NCBI GenBank assembly: GCA_003956705.1
Contig: QZCP01000002.1
Coordinates: 268,155-332,154, forward strand
Direction of reading: 5' to 3'
Source of the DNA: Brevipalpus yothersi
Lineage: Eukaryota; Arthropoda; Arachnida; Trombidiformes; Tenuipalpidae
Length of the DNA stretch: 64,000 bases
The position numbers and the translations under genes were made by a program. Of the stretch, positions 1 to 11,497 are shown piece by piece. The notes beneath the pieces are model-generated. The model saw nothing but the letters and a program-made list of their open reading frames with translations, searched no databases and was not told where the DNA came from. Position 1 is the first letter of the stretch. Each line of letters begins with the position of its first letter.

Positions 1-54
<54 letters not shown>
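1..54. repeat. (CT)n microsatellite at left edge
   Basis: An uninterrupted CT dinucleotide run starts at the first base, so its true length is cut by the window edge. Confidence 0.97.
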
Positions 55-58
<4 letters not shown>

Positions 59-1819
59 AAAACTATTTTTCAATCTATTTATTTTACCTTCTCTTCTCGC
101 ATTTCAGGTAATCATGAAACTTTGTATGATCATCATGCTGAAATTCATTCTCATTTTTTACCAGCTACTACTAATATTCGTTTGGTGAATAATTTTTGCT
201 TCAATTATTCGACTGGTATATCAACTATTGACCTTGTTACGATAGAGAAACGATAAAAAAGATGGAGAGAGAGAGAGAAAAGTTATAGAGAATAACTTGT
301 GTGAGTTGCTTAATAAATGATTAGGCCATTTTTTGTGTATGTGATATCTGTATATATATACGTTTGTGTGGACAAGGCTTGATCGTGCTTATGGCCTAGA
401 TTAAGATGGAGTTAATCATTCGTCAGATTGATGGGCAGTGAAAGGAGGGAGAGAGATAGATAGCATTAAAAATTGAGTGTGGTATTCTCAGCTTTTATTT
501 GTGCCTGGAGAATACAATTCTATCTGAACACCGAGTATTTCAAAAGAGAGATAGACAGCAAGAAACCCTGAAACTTTGGCTAAAGTGATGATAATAATAA
601 TTCGATTCCATGGAATGTGAGATGGAAAGTATAAAATTTTTGATCTCCTCTAGCTGCGGTAAAATACACACAGCCTCAAGTACAAATATCAGTTGATTAG
701 TCTGTGGTAGTAGTTAAAATATTGGAAAATGCTGAAATAAAGAAGGAAAGAGAGAGAAAGTTTCCCGAATGAGATCGATAAATGAATATGCTAAAGAAGG
801 AGTAAGAAATAAATAAAAGCTTTCTAAAGTTAATTGTAAAATAGGAATAAGAGTGAGGAAAAGATTCTCGGGTTTTGTAACAAGAAGAAGAGGAAAAAGT
901 AATAGAACCTGAGGCAATATTCATCCTTTTTTTTCACTTGCTCCTATTCCAATTCACTTATTTTAGGCTCGAATTGATGGTGATGACAGGATGGAGAAGA
1001 GAGAGAGAGAGAAAAAAATAATCGTTACTATCATTCAGTAGAGAACATTCTTTCCATAAAGATGAACACACAATATATATACCTCCAGTATGATAAGTAT
1101 CAAAGAAATTTATTTTATGTACATTTACCAGTCTATAAGGTTTCTACCTCTTCATCCTGAGGCATATTGATTAAACTAATTTAGTCCAATCATCAAGTTA
1201 AATTTTGACGAGAAAATAGTTAATCTTTCTTCTTTTCGAACAAGAATAAGAAGAGAGAGAGAGAGAAGATCTTTTATCCTTTATTTCAATCACCCCAAAA
1301 ATAGTATATATTTTTATAATAGTTAAAACATTTCGAAAGTATTGGCAGTAATTCTTATTTTTCTTCTTCATCTTATCACATCACATTCATCTTTTGTCAT
1401 CTGAATTCCTCAATAGTTGTACTCAGTATTGCAAATATATATATTTTGCAAATGAAACGCGAATAAATTAAAAGCGCAGAATTTGAAATCAAATCAGGTA
1501 AGAACAATTAATCAAGCAGATAGCCGAAAAAAAGAGACCAAATATTTCGAATTTTATCGGATAGGAGAAGAAATTCAAAGCTGATATGATATGTGAAGAT
1601 TGTTGAGAGGCAGCAAGCAGTAGAAAAAAAAGTTCTGAAAAAAGTTGAGAATCAAAAAATCAAGAATCGAGACAAGATAGAGATGAAGTAAGAGAGAGAA
1701 ATTATATTGAAATTGAGAGCAAATTTCGAGAATAGAGAGCGAAAGATGTATATATTTGAGGAATAAAATTGGATCTGATCACGAGAATTGTATGCACACA
1801 CAAAAATGCAAAGGGTTCA

Positions 1820-1823
<4 letters not shown>

Positions 1824-1905
<82 letters not shown>

Positions 1906-1912
1906 NAGAGGA
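1824..1912. repeat. (GA)n microsatellite with one ambiguous base
   Basis: A long GA run whose right end is slightly imperfect and contains a single n at 1906. It directly abuts copy A of the local duplicated block. Confidence 0.95.
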
Positions 1913-1913
1913 T

Positions 1914-2100
1914 CCCAAAGATGATGTGCCAAGATTGGTCTCACGAAATGAAAAAAATCTTCAAAAAGTTTACTAGACTCGGTATATATATACATGGTGA
2001 ATTGAGATGGCCTCCAAAATAGCTGGAGGCCGTTTGCAGGCCAAATTGCTTTGCATATTGATGACCACTGTTGATCGTCATCAGCATCCTTGTCAACAAT
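1914..2100. repeat. Duplicated non-GA block, copy A
   Basis: The block matches 2326-2654 in two islands. About 30 bases near 1919-1950 match 2330-2362, and about 65 bases near 2038-2098 match 2597-2655 with only a couple of differences. The order of the islands is kept. Copy B differs mainly by extra sequence, including a long GA tract, between the islands. I do not recognise the element. Confidence 0.7.
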
Positions 2101-2325
2101 ATAAAGAAGAGGCTCAACACACACACATATACAGTGAAATTGGCTGCCGAAAAAAAAGAGGATGAAGAAGAGGAGGAAGAACGGCAATAGATAAAAAATG
2201 GTGGCAATTCATGATTAAAATTGGGAGCAAATTTTGGTGGTTATGTGTGTGTGTATGTGTTTGGTCATAAGATTGGAATCGCGAGGCTAGTAAATATATG
2301 TACCGAAAAATGGGCAAAGGGTTGA

Positions 2326-2407
2326 GCTGAAGATGATGTGCTAAGATTGGTCTCACGAATTGGAATCTAGAATCAAGACAGCCATTGGCAGTGGAATGAG
2401 TATCATG

Positions 2408-2480
<73 letters not shown>

Positions 2481-2654
2481 GAGAGGAAGCAAGATTGAAA
2501 TGAAAAACCTTTCAAAATTTTACTAGACTCAATATAACATTTTTTCTCTCGCTCTTGCAGCATCATTGGCCTCAAAAAATCCCTCAGGCACCGCTGGCCA
2601 AATTGCCTTGCATATTGATGACCACTGTTGATCATCATCAGCATCCTTGTCATA
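2326..2654. repeat. Duplicated non-GA block, copy B with inner GA tract
   Basis: Partner of 1914-2100. It contains a (GA)n tract at about 2411-2486 between its two conserved islands, whereas in copy A the GA tract lies just outside. The right island, read on the minus strand, is open in a frame shared with copy A. No known family is recognised. Confidence 0.7.
2411..2486. repeat. (GA)n microsatellite
   Basis: A GA run with one T interruption near its right end, inside copy B of the duplicated block. Confidence 0.95.
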
Positions 2655-2807
2655 ATTAAGGCAAGTATCGGAAGAGAGAAAGAGAGAGAGAGAAAAAATT
2701 TTGTTCATTAATTATTCTTTTCCCATTTTGCAGTCTCACCCTATCTTAAAATCGTTTATCTGTTTGCATTTATTTTCTTTCTGTTACTTTTTCTCTTCTT
2801 CTTCTAT

Positions 2808-2811
<4 letters not shown>

Positions 2812-2858
<47 letters not shown>
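2812..2858. repeat. (CT)n microsatellite
   Basis: An uninterrupted CT run. Open frames that cross it are low-complexity and are not considered genes. Confidence 0.95.
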
Positions 2859-2860
<2 letters not shown>

Positions 2861-3212
2861 ATCACGCTGGTAATACTTATGCGACACTTTCTTCTATGTT
2901 CTTCTACATCAGACCTTATTCTTCGAATAAATTCAATATTCATTGGAGAGCCTCCCGGGTAACAGTTTCTTTAATAGACTCTCCGGCGTATTCTGATGAA
3001 TTTTTCATCCCATGTTATTCAAAGTGAACAACTAATATCATCAGTGCTCTCTCTCTCTTTTTCTCTCTCTTCTTGTTTCATCCATTAATGGCACTTTTTA
3101 ACCTTCTTTATTCTTCATTTTTTCTTTCTCTTCATTCCACTATATCATGTGACTGTGTTTCCTGAGAAGCATCCGCAAGATTGGTACCACCGTGATTGAA
3201 GCAAATAAATAC

Positions 3213-3231
3213 GTGTGTGTGTGTGTGTGTG
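3213..3231. repeat. (GT)n microsatellite
   Basis: A short GT run just left of the diverged duplicated block at 3225-3365. Confidence 0.9.
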
Positions 3232-3365
3232 AAGAAATGTGATCAAGATTCATCAAGTAAACGATATCAATGGATGTTATCGAATCATTTGATTTAAATG
3301 GAGTGATGAAGACTCTGGATAGAATTTTTATGACTAAATATTTGGAATAGTTTTCCTTTTTTCTT
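3225..3365. repeat. Diverged duplicated block, copy 1
   Basis: About 140 bases that align by eye with 5168-5305 in the same orientation, with scattered substitutions and small indels. The shared part covers the ATCAAGATTCATCAAGT region through to the GGAATAGTTTTCCTT region. Similarity may extend weakly to a shared GAGCAAATGTT motif near 3606 and 5526. The identity of the element is unknown. Confidence 0.7.
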
Positions 3366-5167
3366 ACTTGACACATTCTAGTTCTTTTTCTTCTCTTGTT
3401 GATAGTGACAAATGTACACCCTCAAATCGCACCGATCATTATTTTGAAGTCTCTCTCTCACTCTTTCTCAGCTCTCATTCTCGAAAGTCTATGCACATAG
3501 GCAAAGAAGATGCTTTAAATCTCGAAAATTCTTTCGAGGAATACTGTGGAATTCGAATCATTCCAACAATCGCTCACACTTATACCTTTGGCAATTCTCT
3601 ATGTGTGAGCAAATGTTGAAATTATTTCGAGAAAAATCATAAGCAATAATATACAGCCTACTTTCTTCTCTGTTACCCAGAGAAATGTTCCCATTCCGAT
3701 CGTTGGAACTTGATCGGTTGACCAGAGAAAGAGAGGGAGAGAGATAGCTAGGAATTCGATTCAACCAGAGAGAGGGAATAAATTCTGCACAGACTGGAAG
3801 AGGAAGTATAAGAATAGTGAACAAGTGAAAGTTATATGCGATCTTTTTTTATATATACCAGGTACAATCTATGAGTTAAACGAAAAAGGCGGGAAAGATA
3901 AATCGATTGTGTAAAAATGGTTCATCATTCTTGTTATACACTTGTATACGATGAAATCTAATTGGATTGCCATGGTCGATAATTTTTTATCCCTACCCTA
4001 CACTCTTCATGGATGTGAACATGGCTTTTTCTCTCTATTCTTGTTACCATGATTTCTCATGAATACAGTATATACACACATATACACACGCGAAGTCTTT
4101 TTTCGGAGATGATGCTGAAAACAAAACATGAAAGCAAGAAAAAAAAGGATAAAGAAGAAGAAGGTTGAAGATGAGGAAGAAGCATGAAGAACAGTTAACC
4201 AGCAAGAGGCATCACTATCAAGAATCGGTAGTCCGTGAAAAAACAGTGAGTGAAGTCGATAGGATCGGGGAAAAAAGACTTTATCATGGCAAAAAAAAGA
4301 AGATGGAAAGAGAGAGAGAGAGAAAGAGAGAGAGAAAAGCAAGTGGTGGATATCGTAAGCATGGAATAAAATTTAACCAATATTTCTTATCTACCGTGAA
4401 AATGTTGAGTGTATTCTCGACGGAATAAACGCGTTTGATAGACATGCCACGATTTTGCCAAGGTAGATGCATGATACAGAGGCAAATACAGTGGAAAAGA
4501 CCTCAGGAGAATGCACGATGTTACTCTTTTTTGGTGACCAGATCAGAGAATAGCTCTCATATATGCATAGTTGAATATTCAATTCCCTGAGGTAAAATTC
4601 CATTTACAATTCGAAAATGAAAAGCATCAAATCTGGTCACAGCAACATTAAATTGTAAAACTTCACTTGGGCTCAAAATGATGAGGCAATACTGTTCTCA
4701 TCAGAATGTAGCTGAGACAGCTATTGGCCTTGAAATGGAAAAGATATGAGAGAAAATTCATTGGATAAATTCTGAATTTTTGCAGATAATATCTACCCCC
4801 TTCACATTTCATGGGTTTGTTAGACCCAATCATGAATAGGTGTTAATTCATTGACAATTACTATCATGAATTGGGAGGAAAATGAGCAAAATTCAGCGAT
4901 CACTCTATACCATAAGAGAAATTTTTCCGGTAGACTTTGACCAACAGCTATTCATTGATGAACCGTTGAGACTAGAGAAGAATTTTTCACAGATTGGGAA
5001 GGGTTTCGATTGTACAACTTAGATCGATGCTTTTCCTCCTATTGCATGCATTAATTCTTCAACTTCTCTTATTTCCATTTTCCTCTATACTCAAATTTAC
5101 CATGTAAGTGTGCAGCATGGTGAATGACATCCAAGAAATTGGTATTCTTATGAGTGGTAGCTGTAAG

Positions 5168-5305
5168 TGTGAGAAGAAATTTTATCAAGATTCATCAAGT
5201 GAACGGTATCAATGAATGTTATCGAATCATTTCATTTTAAATGGAGTGAGAACTAGGTTAGAATTTTTATGACAAAACATTTGGAATAGTTTTCCTTCTT
5301 TTTTC
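5168..5305. repeat. Diverged duplicated block, copy 2
   Basis: Direct-orientation partner of 3225-3365, about 1.9 kb away and 3' of the DNAJB6-like gene. No open frame is conserved between the copies, so this looks like an old segmental duplication or dispersed non-coding repeat. Confidence 0.7.
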
Positions 5306-5592
5306 TTTACACTCTTTTTTTTCTTACGAGACCGCAGATTTACAGTGATTATTACACTCGTAAATGAATCTCAACGACCATCTTTCGCTTTGTTTCTTTC
5401 TGTATCTTAAGAGCATACAATGGTCTGCCCACAGACGAAGATGGTTTCCGAATACTGTTAATAAATTCAAAGTTTGCTCACACCAGAAAAACATATGAAC
5501 ATTTCGATTTCCGCTCTCCATGGATGAGCAAATGTTAAATGAAAAAAAAGCAAGCAAAAATGTACAGATTATTTTTCTTTTGTTCACCACAA

Positions 5593-6307
5593 TCAACGAA
5601 TCGCATTAGTGGTTTGAGATTTCAGTACTCCATCTTCAAATACTGTGACGGTTTCGATACCATTCTCCACAACCCTAAGACGATAATGAAAGAAAAAGTA
5701 AAAAAATTAATCAACCAATTCCCACCAATAATGGGACAAGAGTGACCCACTTTTTGGTTTCAACTCTTTTTCCGTTGACAAATCGGGTTGATGTGCTCGT
5801 CTTTTTAATACCAGGTTTGTTAACATTAAAACCATTAAAATCAGGAGTCATCTGGGGAAATCCGAATCCACCAAAACCACCAAATCCACCGAATCCAAAA
5901 GGAGACGATATCGAATTGGCATTATTGACAACTCCCCCGCGATTAGCAAAGCCACCATCAAAGAATTGTTGAAATATACCATTTCTACCAAAAAATTCGT
6001 TGAATATATCTTCCGGATCTCGAAATTGGAAACCAAAACCAGGACCAAAACCACCTGTATGTGTACCAGATGTTGGATCAACACCATGCATCAAACCATC
6101 AGCACCATAATTATCGTAAACCGCACGCTTTTCCGGGCTACTCAACACGTCATAAGCTCGACTGATCGCTTTAAAGTGTTCACCTCCAGTGGGATTTTTG
6201 TCCGGATGATATTTGAGAGCCAATTTACGGTAAGCTTTTTTTATTTCATCCAGTGACGCTGTTCTCTGGACACCCAAAAGTACGTAATAATCTTCCTGTT
6301 TATCCAT
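5593..6307 (-). CDS. DNAJB6: DNAJB6-type Hsp40 co-chaperone
   Basis: Two exons on the minus strand, 6307-5751 and 5674-5593, are joined across a 76-base GT-AG intron (5750-5675) to give about 212 residues. The N-terminal J domain (residues about 5-70) has the HPD motif at residues 34-36, which in this family stimulates Hsp70 ATPase. A Gly/Phe-rich middle follows (GFGGFGG near residue 140). The C-terminal part reads STRFVNGKRVETKK, then VVENGIETVTVFEDGVLKS, matching the conserved tail of DNAJB6/DNAJB2-type proteins, which suppress protein aggregation in cytosol and nucleus. Without splicing the frame stops 11 residues into the intron, and the family match of exon 2 shows that splicing is correct. 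The start is the first ATG before the J domain. Divergent from the bZIP gene. The length is a little under the 240 or more residues usual for the family. Confidence 0.93.
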
Positions 6308-6420
6308 CGATTTTTCGCGAAAATGCTACACTCAACCAGTCACAGACACACAAAATCAAAAGAGAGATACTTCCCACACACACAGACAACAGTTGCTGGA
6401 ATGTTGAAACTTTGAGCAAT

Positions 6421-6445
6421 CACAATTGAATTTGATTCAATTGTG
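6421..6445. promoter_or_regulatory. Perfect inverted repeat upstream of DNAJB6-like gene
   Basis: The 10-base arms CACAATTGAA and TTCAATTGTG flank a 5-base loop. Each arm contains CAATTG, an E-box-shaped (CANNTG) hexamer. The repeat lies about 115 bases upstream of the start codon. A regulatory role is inferred from position and symmetry only. Confidence 0.45.
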
Positions 6446-6520
6446 AATAATATCAGGTGATGAACACTTGATGGCTGATGGCTGACACACTAAGATATTT
6501 AATTTGATCAGTTGCTTTTC

Positions 6521-6537
6521 ACCTTTAATATAAAGGT
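6521..6537. promoter_or_regulatory. Short perfect inverted repeat
   Basis: The arms ACCTTTA and TAAAGGT flank a 3-base loop in the divergent promoter region. Function is unknown, and a chance palindrome is possible in AT-rich DNA. Confidence 0.3.
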
Positions 6538-8693
6538 AAATAAATGAATTAGCTTACAATTACAATTAATACGAGCTCGAGCTTCACCAAACGAGAAGCA
6601 AAAAATCTTTTTCATCAGAAATCAGTTATGTATGTATCTGATACACCAATATCAAGTATCTGTGTACAAAAATGAAGCGGCATTTATGAAAGTTTTTGCT
6701 GGTGCAAAAGATTTTATCAATTATTTTTCGAAAGTTAGTTCGATATTCTAGTGAAGAATTATGATCATAAATTATTATATCATATGAGATGATAATTTTT
6801 ACAATTCATAGGTTAGGGCTAATTTTCAGTAGCTGATCATGATCAAATTTTTACTCAGTTGACATCATGGTAGGATTCATTTTTCTGAAGAATTGATTGT
6901 GTGATCATGAGAGGAAGCATCTTTTGAAGTTGCCTCTTGCTCCATCGAACGCAGATCTATCTGATTTAATTTGATTTTGTTCACATTCTAAACTTCTAGT
7001 TGATTTTTCAAAATATCGGGTTCTAGAGGTTGAACTTAACTTTCAACTTAACTTAACTTTTAGATAACTTTTTTGATCACAGATTTACAATTTTTCGTTA
7101 TAAGTTGATTGGGAGACAAAAAGAAGACAATTATGGGCCAAAATTGAAAATCTTTTTGTGAAATACAGAGGTTCTAATTGAGATTGATTGTGACTAATTA
7201 GCAGAAAAAACAGCGATATTCTTGATATATTTTCAAATTTTTTTCCTTATTTTTGAGTGAAAAATTTTGAATCTTTCCTCTCAAGTGAGCTTAGGTAATT
7301 TATCGGAGTAATTATTCTTCTATATTTGATGAAGTCAGATGGCACTACACATTCTAAAAATTTTTCCATTCGAAAGTGTTCAGATAACTTCTCGGTGGTC
7401 TAGATGAGAGCTAGATTCTCTTTCTCACAATTTTTCATTCGATTCGAAGATTTCGTTATTTCAATGACTATGAATCTCCCAAGATTCAGATAAGAAAGCA
7501 AGAATCGTACCTTTGATGTGAGGGAAACAATGCGTCCCGAAAATTGATGGGATCAAATCAAATCTTGAGGAACATTGTTGATCTATGCTTTGTTGTCATT
7601 TTTTTCTCTAACTAGATATTGCAGTCTTCTAGATAATCGGAAATTAAAACTAGAACCAGTAAAAATCAGAACTAGTTTGATTGCTTTTCGAAATTTCCAT
7701 TGCATTGTACAGCAGCTCCTAAATTTCGAAAATAATAACTATGCTGACAAAATTTTTCTTATTAATATTCTCTGATAAACTCTAGACTTCCAAATTCATG
7801 GAACTATTGAAATACTGCATCAACTAAATATCTATTGTTAGTCAAGTGTAGCAATTTTAGAGAGAAGAAAAAAAATTCCTAGAAGCTCAAAAACCTTTAA
7901 CATCGTTCCTACCACAGTTTACACAGAAGATAATCAATAAGGTAAGAAGTTAGAATCGTCAGGTGAATGATGCTGAATAGCGGAAAAAGGTGAGAAGCTT
8001 GCCAGCTCTGATCATAAGAGAAGAAAAAATTAGCAATGATATAGAGAGAAAATGATCAATTCAAAGAAAGTGAGAGAGAGATATATGTATAGAGAAAGTC
8101 TAGTAAGAAGAAAGAAGAAAAAATGATAATGATAGATATTGATATGTGATGATAAAAAATCATATGTGAAAGTTCCGACCAATCATCATTGGAAGTTTTT
8201 TCTCTTCCACTAAGAAAAGCTTTGTGGTTAAGATGAGTAGAGTATTTCTTTCTTTTTTACCTTTCAATAGATTCTTCTTAATGGATGAGAGATGAGAGAT
8301 GAGAGAGAGAGAAGAAAAATCTGATTAGGTAATCTTACGCAAACAATCTATCTGATTACTTGTTCAGACACAGTATCCGTTGCTTCGTTGATAGAAATAG
8401 TAGCATCATTGCTATTGATCATCTTTCCATAGTTTTTTTTACTCTCTTCTCTTTCTTTATTACTGTGGTCGATATGTAAGGTTGTGTGGTATATAATATT
8501 GATGAAATTTTTTTTTTCACTTCATCTTTCTATTTTTTACTTTCTCTCTCTCTCTCTCTTCCATCAACCACTTAAAAAATATGTTTGATAGCCTTTTTAG
8601 TTGATCGAGCATTTTTTGAACCACTCAGCATCTGATTATTCGCTACTATTTTGATACGATAAAACTTGAAAAATTTTCATCGATACAATCATA

Positions 8694-11256
8694 ATGTCCA
8701 CCAGTAATGGTGGTGTAACATCGGACACTGTAGTAGGTAAGATTGTCTGTCTCTGTGTGGGTGTGAAAACAAATATTTTAATTGATTAGAGAGAGAGAAA
8801 AAAAATATGATCGAACTCAAATGTGTGGCAAGAAGAAGAAAACATTTCTCGACTGCATCAATATCACACTAATCGGAACTGCCAATCGATCACATAATAT
8901 TGACAAGTTAACGGTTGTAATATTAGCAAATCTTTCTAATAGGTTTCGTGTTGTTGATTTGTTCGAAATCATCATCATGTGTGTGTGTGTGTGTCTATGT
9001 GTGTTCATACCTGATTTTAGGTTATCATTGTGTATTAATTACGCAATTTACATGAAGTGTGAGAGAGGGAGCATTATTATTATGTGTTTACCATGATGAT
9101 TGAGACATACATTCACAGATACACATAATACCAATGAATCGATCGATGAACGTATTAGATTTTGTATTGTGATCAGATTGATTGGAACTATCAATTCATT
9201 GTATCGTTTTGTGTGTTTGAAACGAGAAAATTATTTTTATCCTTTTTCTATTTTTTCACATGCTAAATCAAAATTGATTTCAACTTGATTGCCGAAAAAT
9301 CATCATTATCGTCATATAGGAGCATCCAGTAAGAATGGTGACAATGGTAATTATCATGCTCATCATCAGCAACAGCCTCCGCCTCCAGCTTCCCAATCTC
9401 ATCCTCATCCGCAAGAGTCCACATCCGTTGATCCAAGCCAACAGTCTCATCCACACCATTCCAATGGTCATCCAAGCCATCACATGACACATTCATCTCA
9501 TCTACACCATCATCATCATGCCCACCACCACTTGACCACTGATCTATCTCGATCAGAGACACGAATACTCACCGGTAATTCATCATCACCAAACGATGAT
9601 AATCATCATCATTCACATCATCACTCTTCATCTTCCTCTTCATCCCATCATCAAGATCAGCATCATGAATCGCCGCTAAATGGTCATGCTAAAAAGCGTA
9701 TCGGCAAGAAGCGTTTAATTCATTTGAACATCCATGGCCAAGGTAAGTGTAGCTTGATAGTTAATCATTTTTATATCTCTCTCAGCTTAATATGACTTGA
9801 GAAGAAGAAGAAGAGGAATATTCACTCGATCATCCAGTCTATCCAGCATTTTCCTAGATCTTTCACACACACTTACACTTACACTTACACAACTATCTCT
9901 ATGTAATAAAAGTAGGCAAGGAAGAAGCGAGAAAAAAATTAAGGAAGCTTCATGATGATGATAATAATAATAATAATAGTGTTCTCATGAATGTTCAAAG
10001 AGATGATTCCGAATGATAATGGATAAAGAAAGGAGAGAGAGAGAAAGAAAGACTACTCCGCCATGGTGGGATCAATTTTCAATTCTAATTCTTTAGCCAT
10101 CGTCCGATTGAAATTGATATATCGTAAAGTATCGAAGCCTTCCATAAACTCTTCGAAGGTTCTTTTGAACACTTTCCACAAACACTTAATACACACCTTT
10201 AGGCGAGTGAATGGATTGATTTTTGGCGGCTATACAAAGTGAGTCCAGTTTAGCAATCATTATCGAAGAGAGAGAGAGAAAAATTTTTCTTTTCTGCCTA
10301 AATGATTCACTTGTGTAGTGATATTCATCTCGCCCATTACTTTGATGAAGGCGTCGACATGGTCATGCTATCAAATTGAATTAGAAAAAGAATTCAAAGT
10401 TCCATCATTTCGAGGTGAGAAGAAGTTGGAGAGAGAGAGGGAAAAAGATTTGCACGATAAATTTGCAGGCAAATCTATTCTGATGATTCTTCTTAAGAAC
10501 AAAGAAAAAATATGGACACGATAACAAATGACCATCCGAAGGAAGATGCTAATTAGTTTGCTGATTAAGCGTATTTTGACGACTTATTTACACGATAAAG
10601 TTACAAAGTTTTCTAGTTTTTTGGCGCAATCTTCTCGATTATTATCGTTGAGTCCAATTTCAGCATTCTGAGGAAAGTTTTTGAGAACCTTGCCCGTTGC
10701 CAGTATAATACACTAATTACCATCTTCCTTTTGTGTGATATATAACTGTTTTTCTTTCTGACAAGTAAATGAATACGATTTCATCTTCCCTAATTATGCC
10801 AGTAAGATTGCTCTTCTTCTTGCTCAAATCATACCAAAATTATCCAAGAAAGAACGATGTAGAGTTCAGAGAATTTCGTGAGGCATTGGTTAATGAAGAA
10901 TCAGAACTCCATAAAAGTCAGAAAAAGTTTCTGATTCTTTTTTCCCTCCTTCTAACTTATATCTCTAGGAATGATAATGATACTCTACAAAGCATAAAAG
11001 GTGTGAGAGATGATCTCTCTCTCTCCCTCTCTCGCTCGTCTCTTCTCTTCTCTCTGTTCCGTATCTGATCATGTGTCCTTGGATAGAGCAATGATTACGG
11101 AAAAGTTTTACCAACATTTACTTGATGATGATAATTACACACATAGGCAGAAATGATCTGTTGCTAGTTATTACTTGATGAAGAATGTAGCATGTCCAAG
11201 CTGTGCATGTTCACTTCGTTGAATCTTACTTTTCTTCACCTTAAAGATTTGATATT

Positions 11257-11290
<34 letters not shown>

Positions 11291-11435
11291 AAAATCTTGT
11301 AAGATAAAGCAATTGGATGAATGTGTATTCTGATTGAATTGATCAGCAGTTAATACACACACTCATCTTGCATGTAATGAGATGCTATACTAACTGCTAT
11401 CTGCATCGTCAGCATGCTTGAGACGATACTTGAAA

Positions 11436-11497
<62 letters not shown>

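Larger units (their letters stand above)
55..5592. other. Gene-free stretch with GA/CT tracts and duplicated blocks
   Basis: I see no supportable gene here. The open frames are low-complexity (Leu-Ser, Arg-Glu) or short and without recognisable domains. The stretch holds GA/CT microsatellites near 1824, 2411 and 2812, a GT run near 3213, one ambiguous base at 1906, and two pairs of diverged duplicated blocks (1914-2100 with 2326-2654; 3225-3365 with 5168-5305), listed separately. Confidence 0.7.
6308..8693. other. Divergent intergenic region between DNAJB6-like and bZIP genes
   Basis: No coding sequence can be supported. The region should hold the promoters and 5' UTRs of both flanking genes. 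It contains two perfect inverted repeats near the DNAJB6 side (6421-6445 and 6521-6537) and otherwise AT-rich sequence with short GA tracts. I see no convincing heat-shock element array. Confidence 0.6.

Noticed and set aside
1702..2653. Minus-strand frames of 160-180 codons with long Leu-Ser runs
   Set aside because: They exist only because (GA)n tracts lack stops. They have no domain and cross an ambiguous base or repeat boundaries. Only the short shared island is kept as a finding.
6380..6420. Heat-shock element upstream of the DNAJB6-like gene
   Set aside because: Only isolated GAA/TTG pieces, not three alternating nGAAn units. DNAJB6 need not be heat-inducible.
9289..9319. Start of bZIP exon 2 at the first codon of the open frame (9289)
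   Set aside because: A clear acceptor at 9318-9319 and phase match with the exon at 8694-8736 show that the bases before 9320 are intron.
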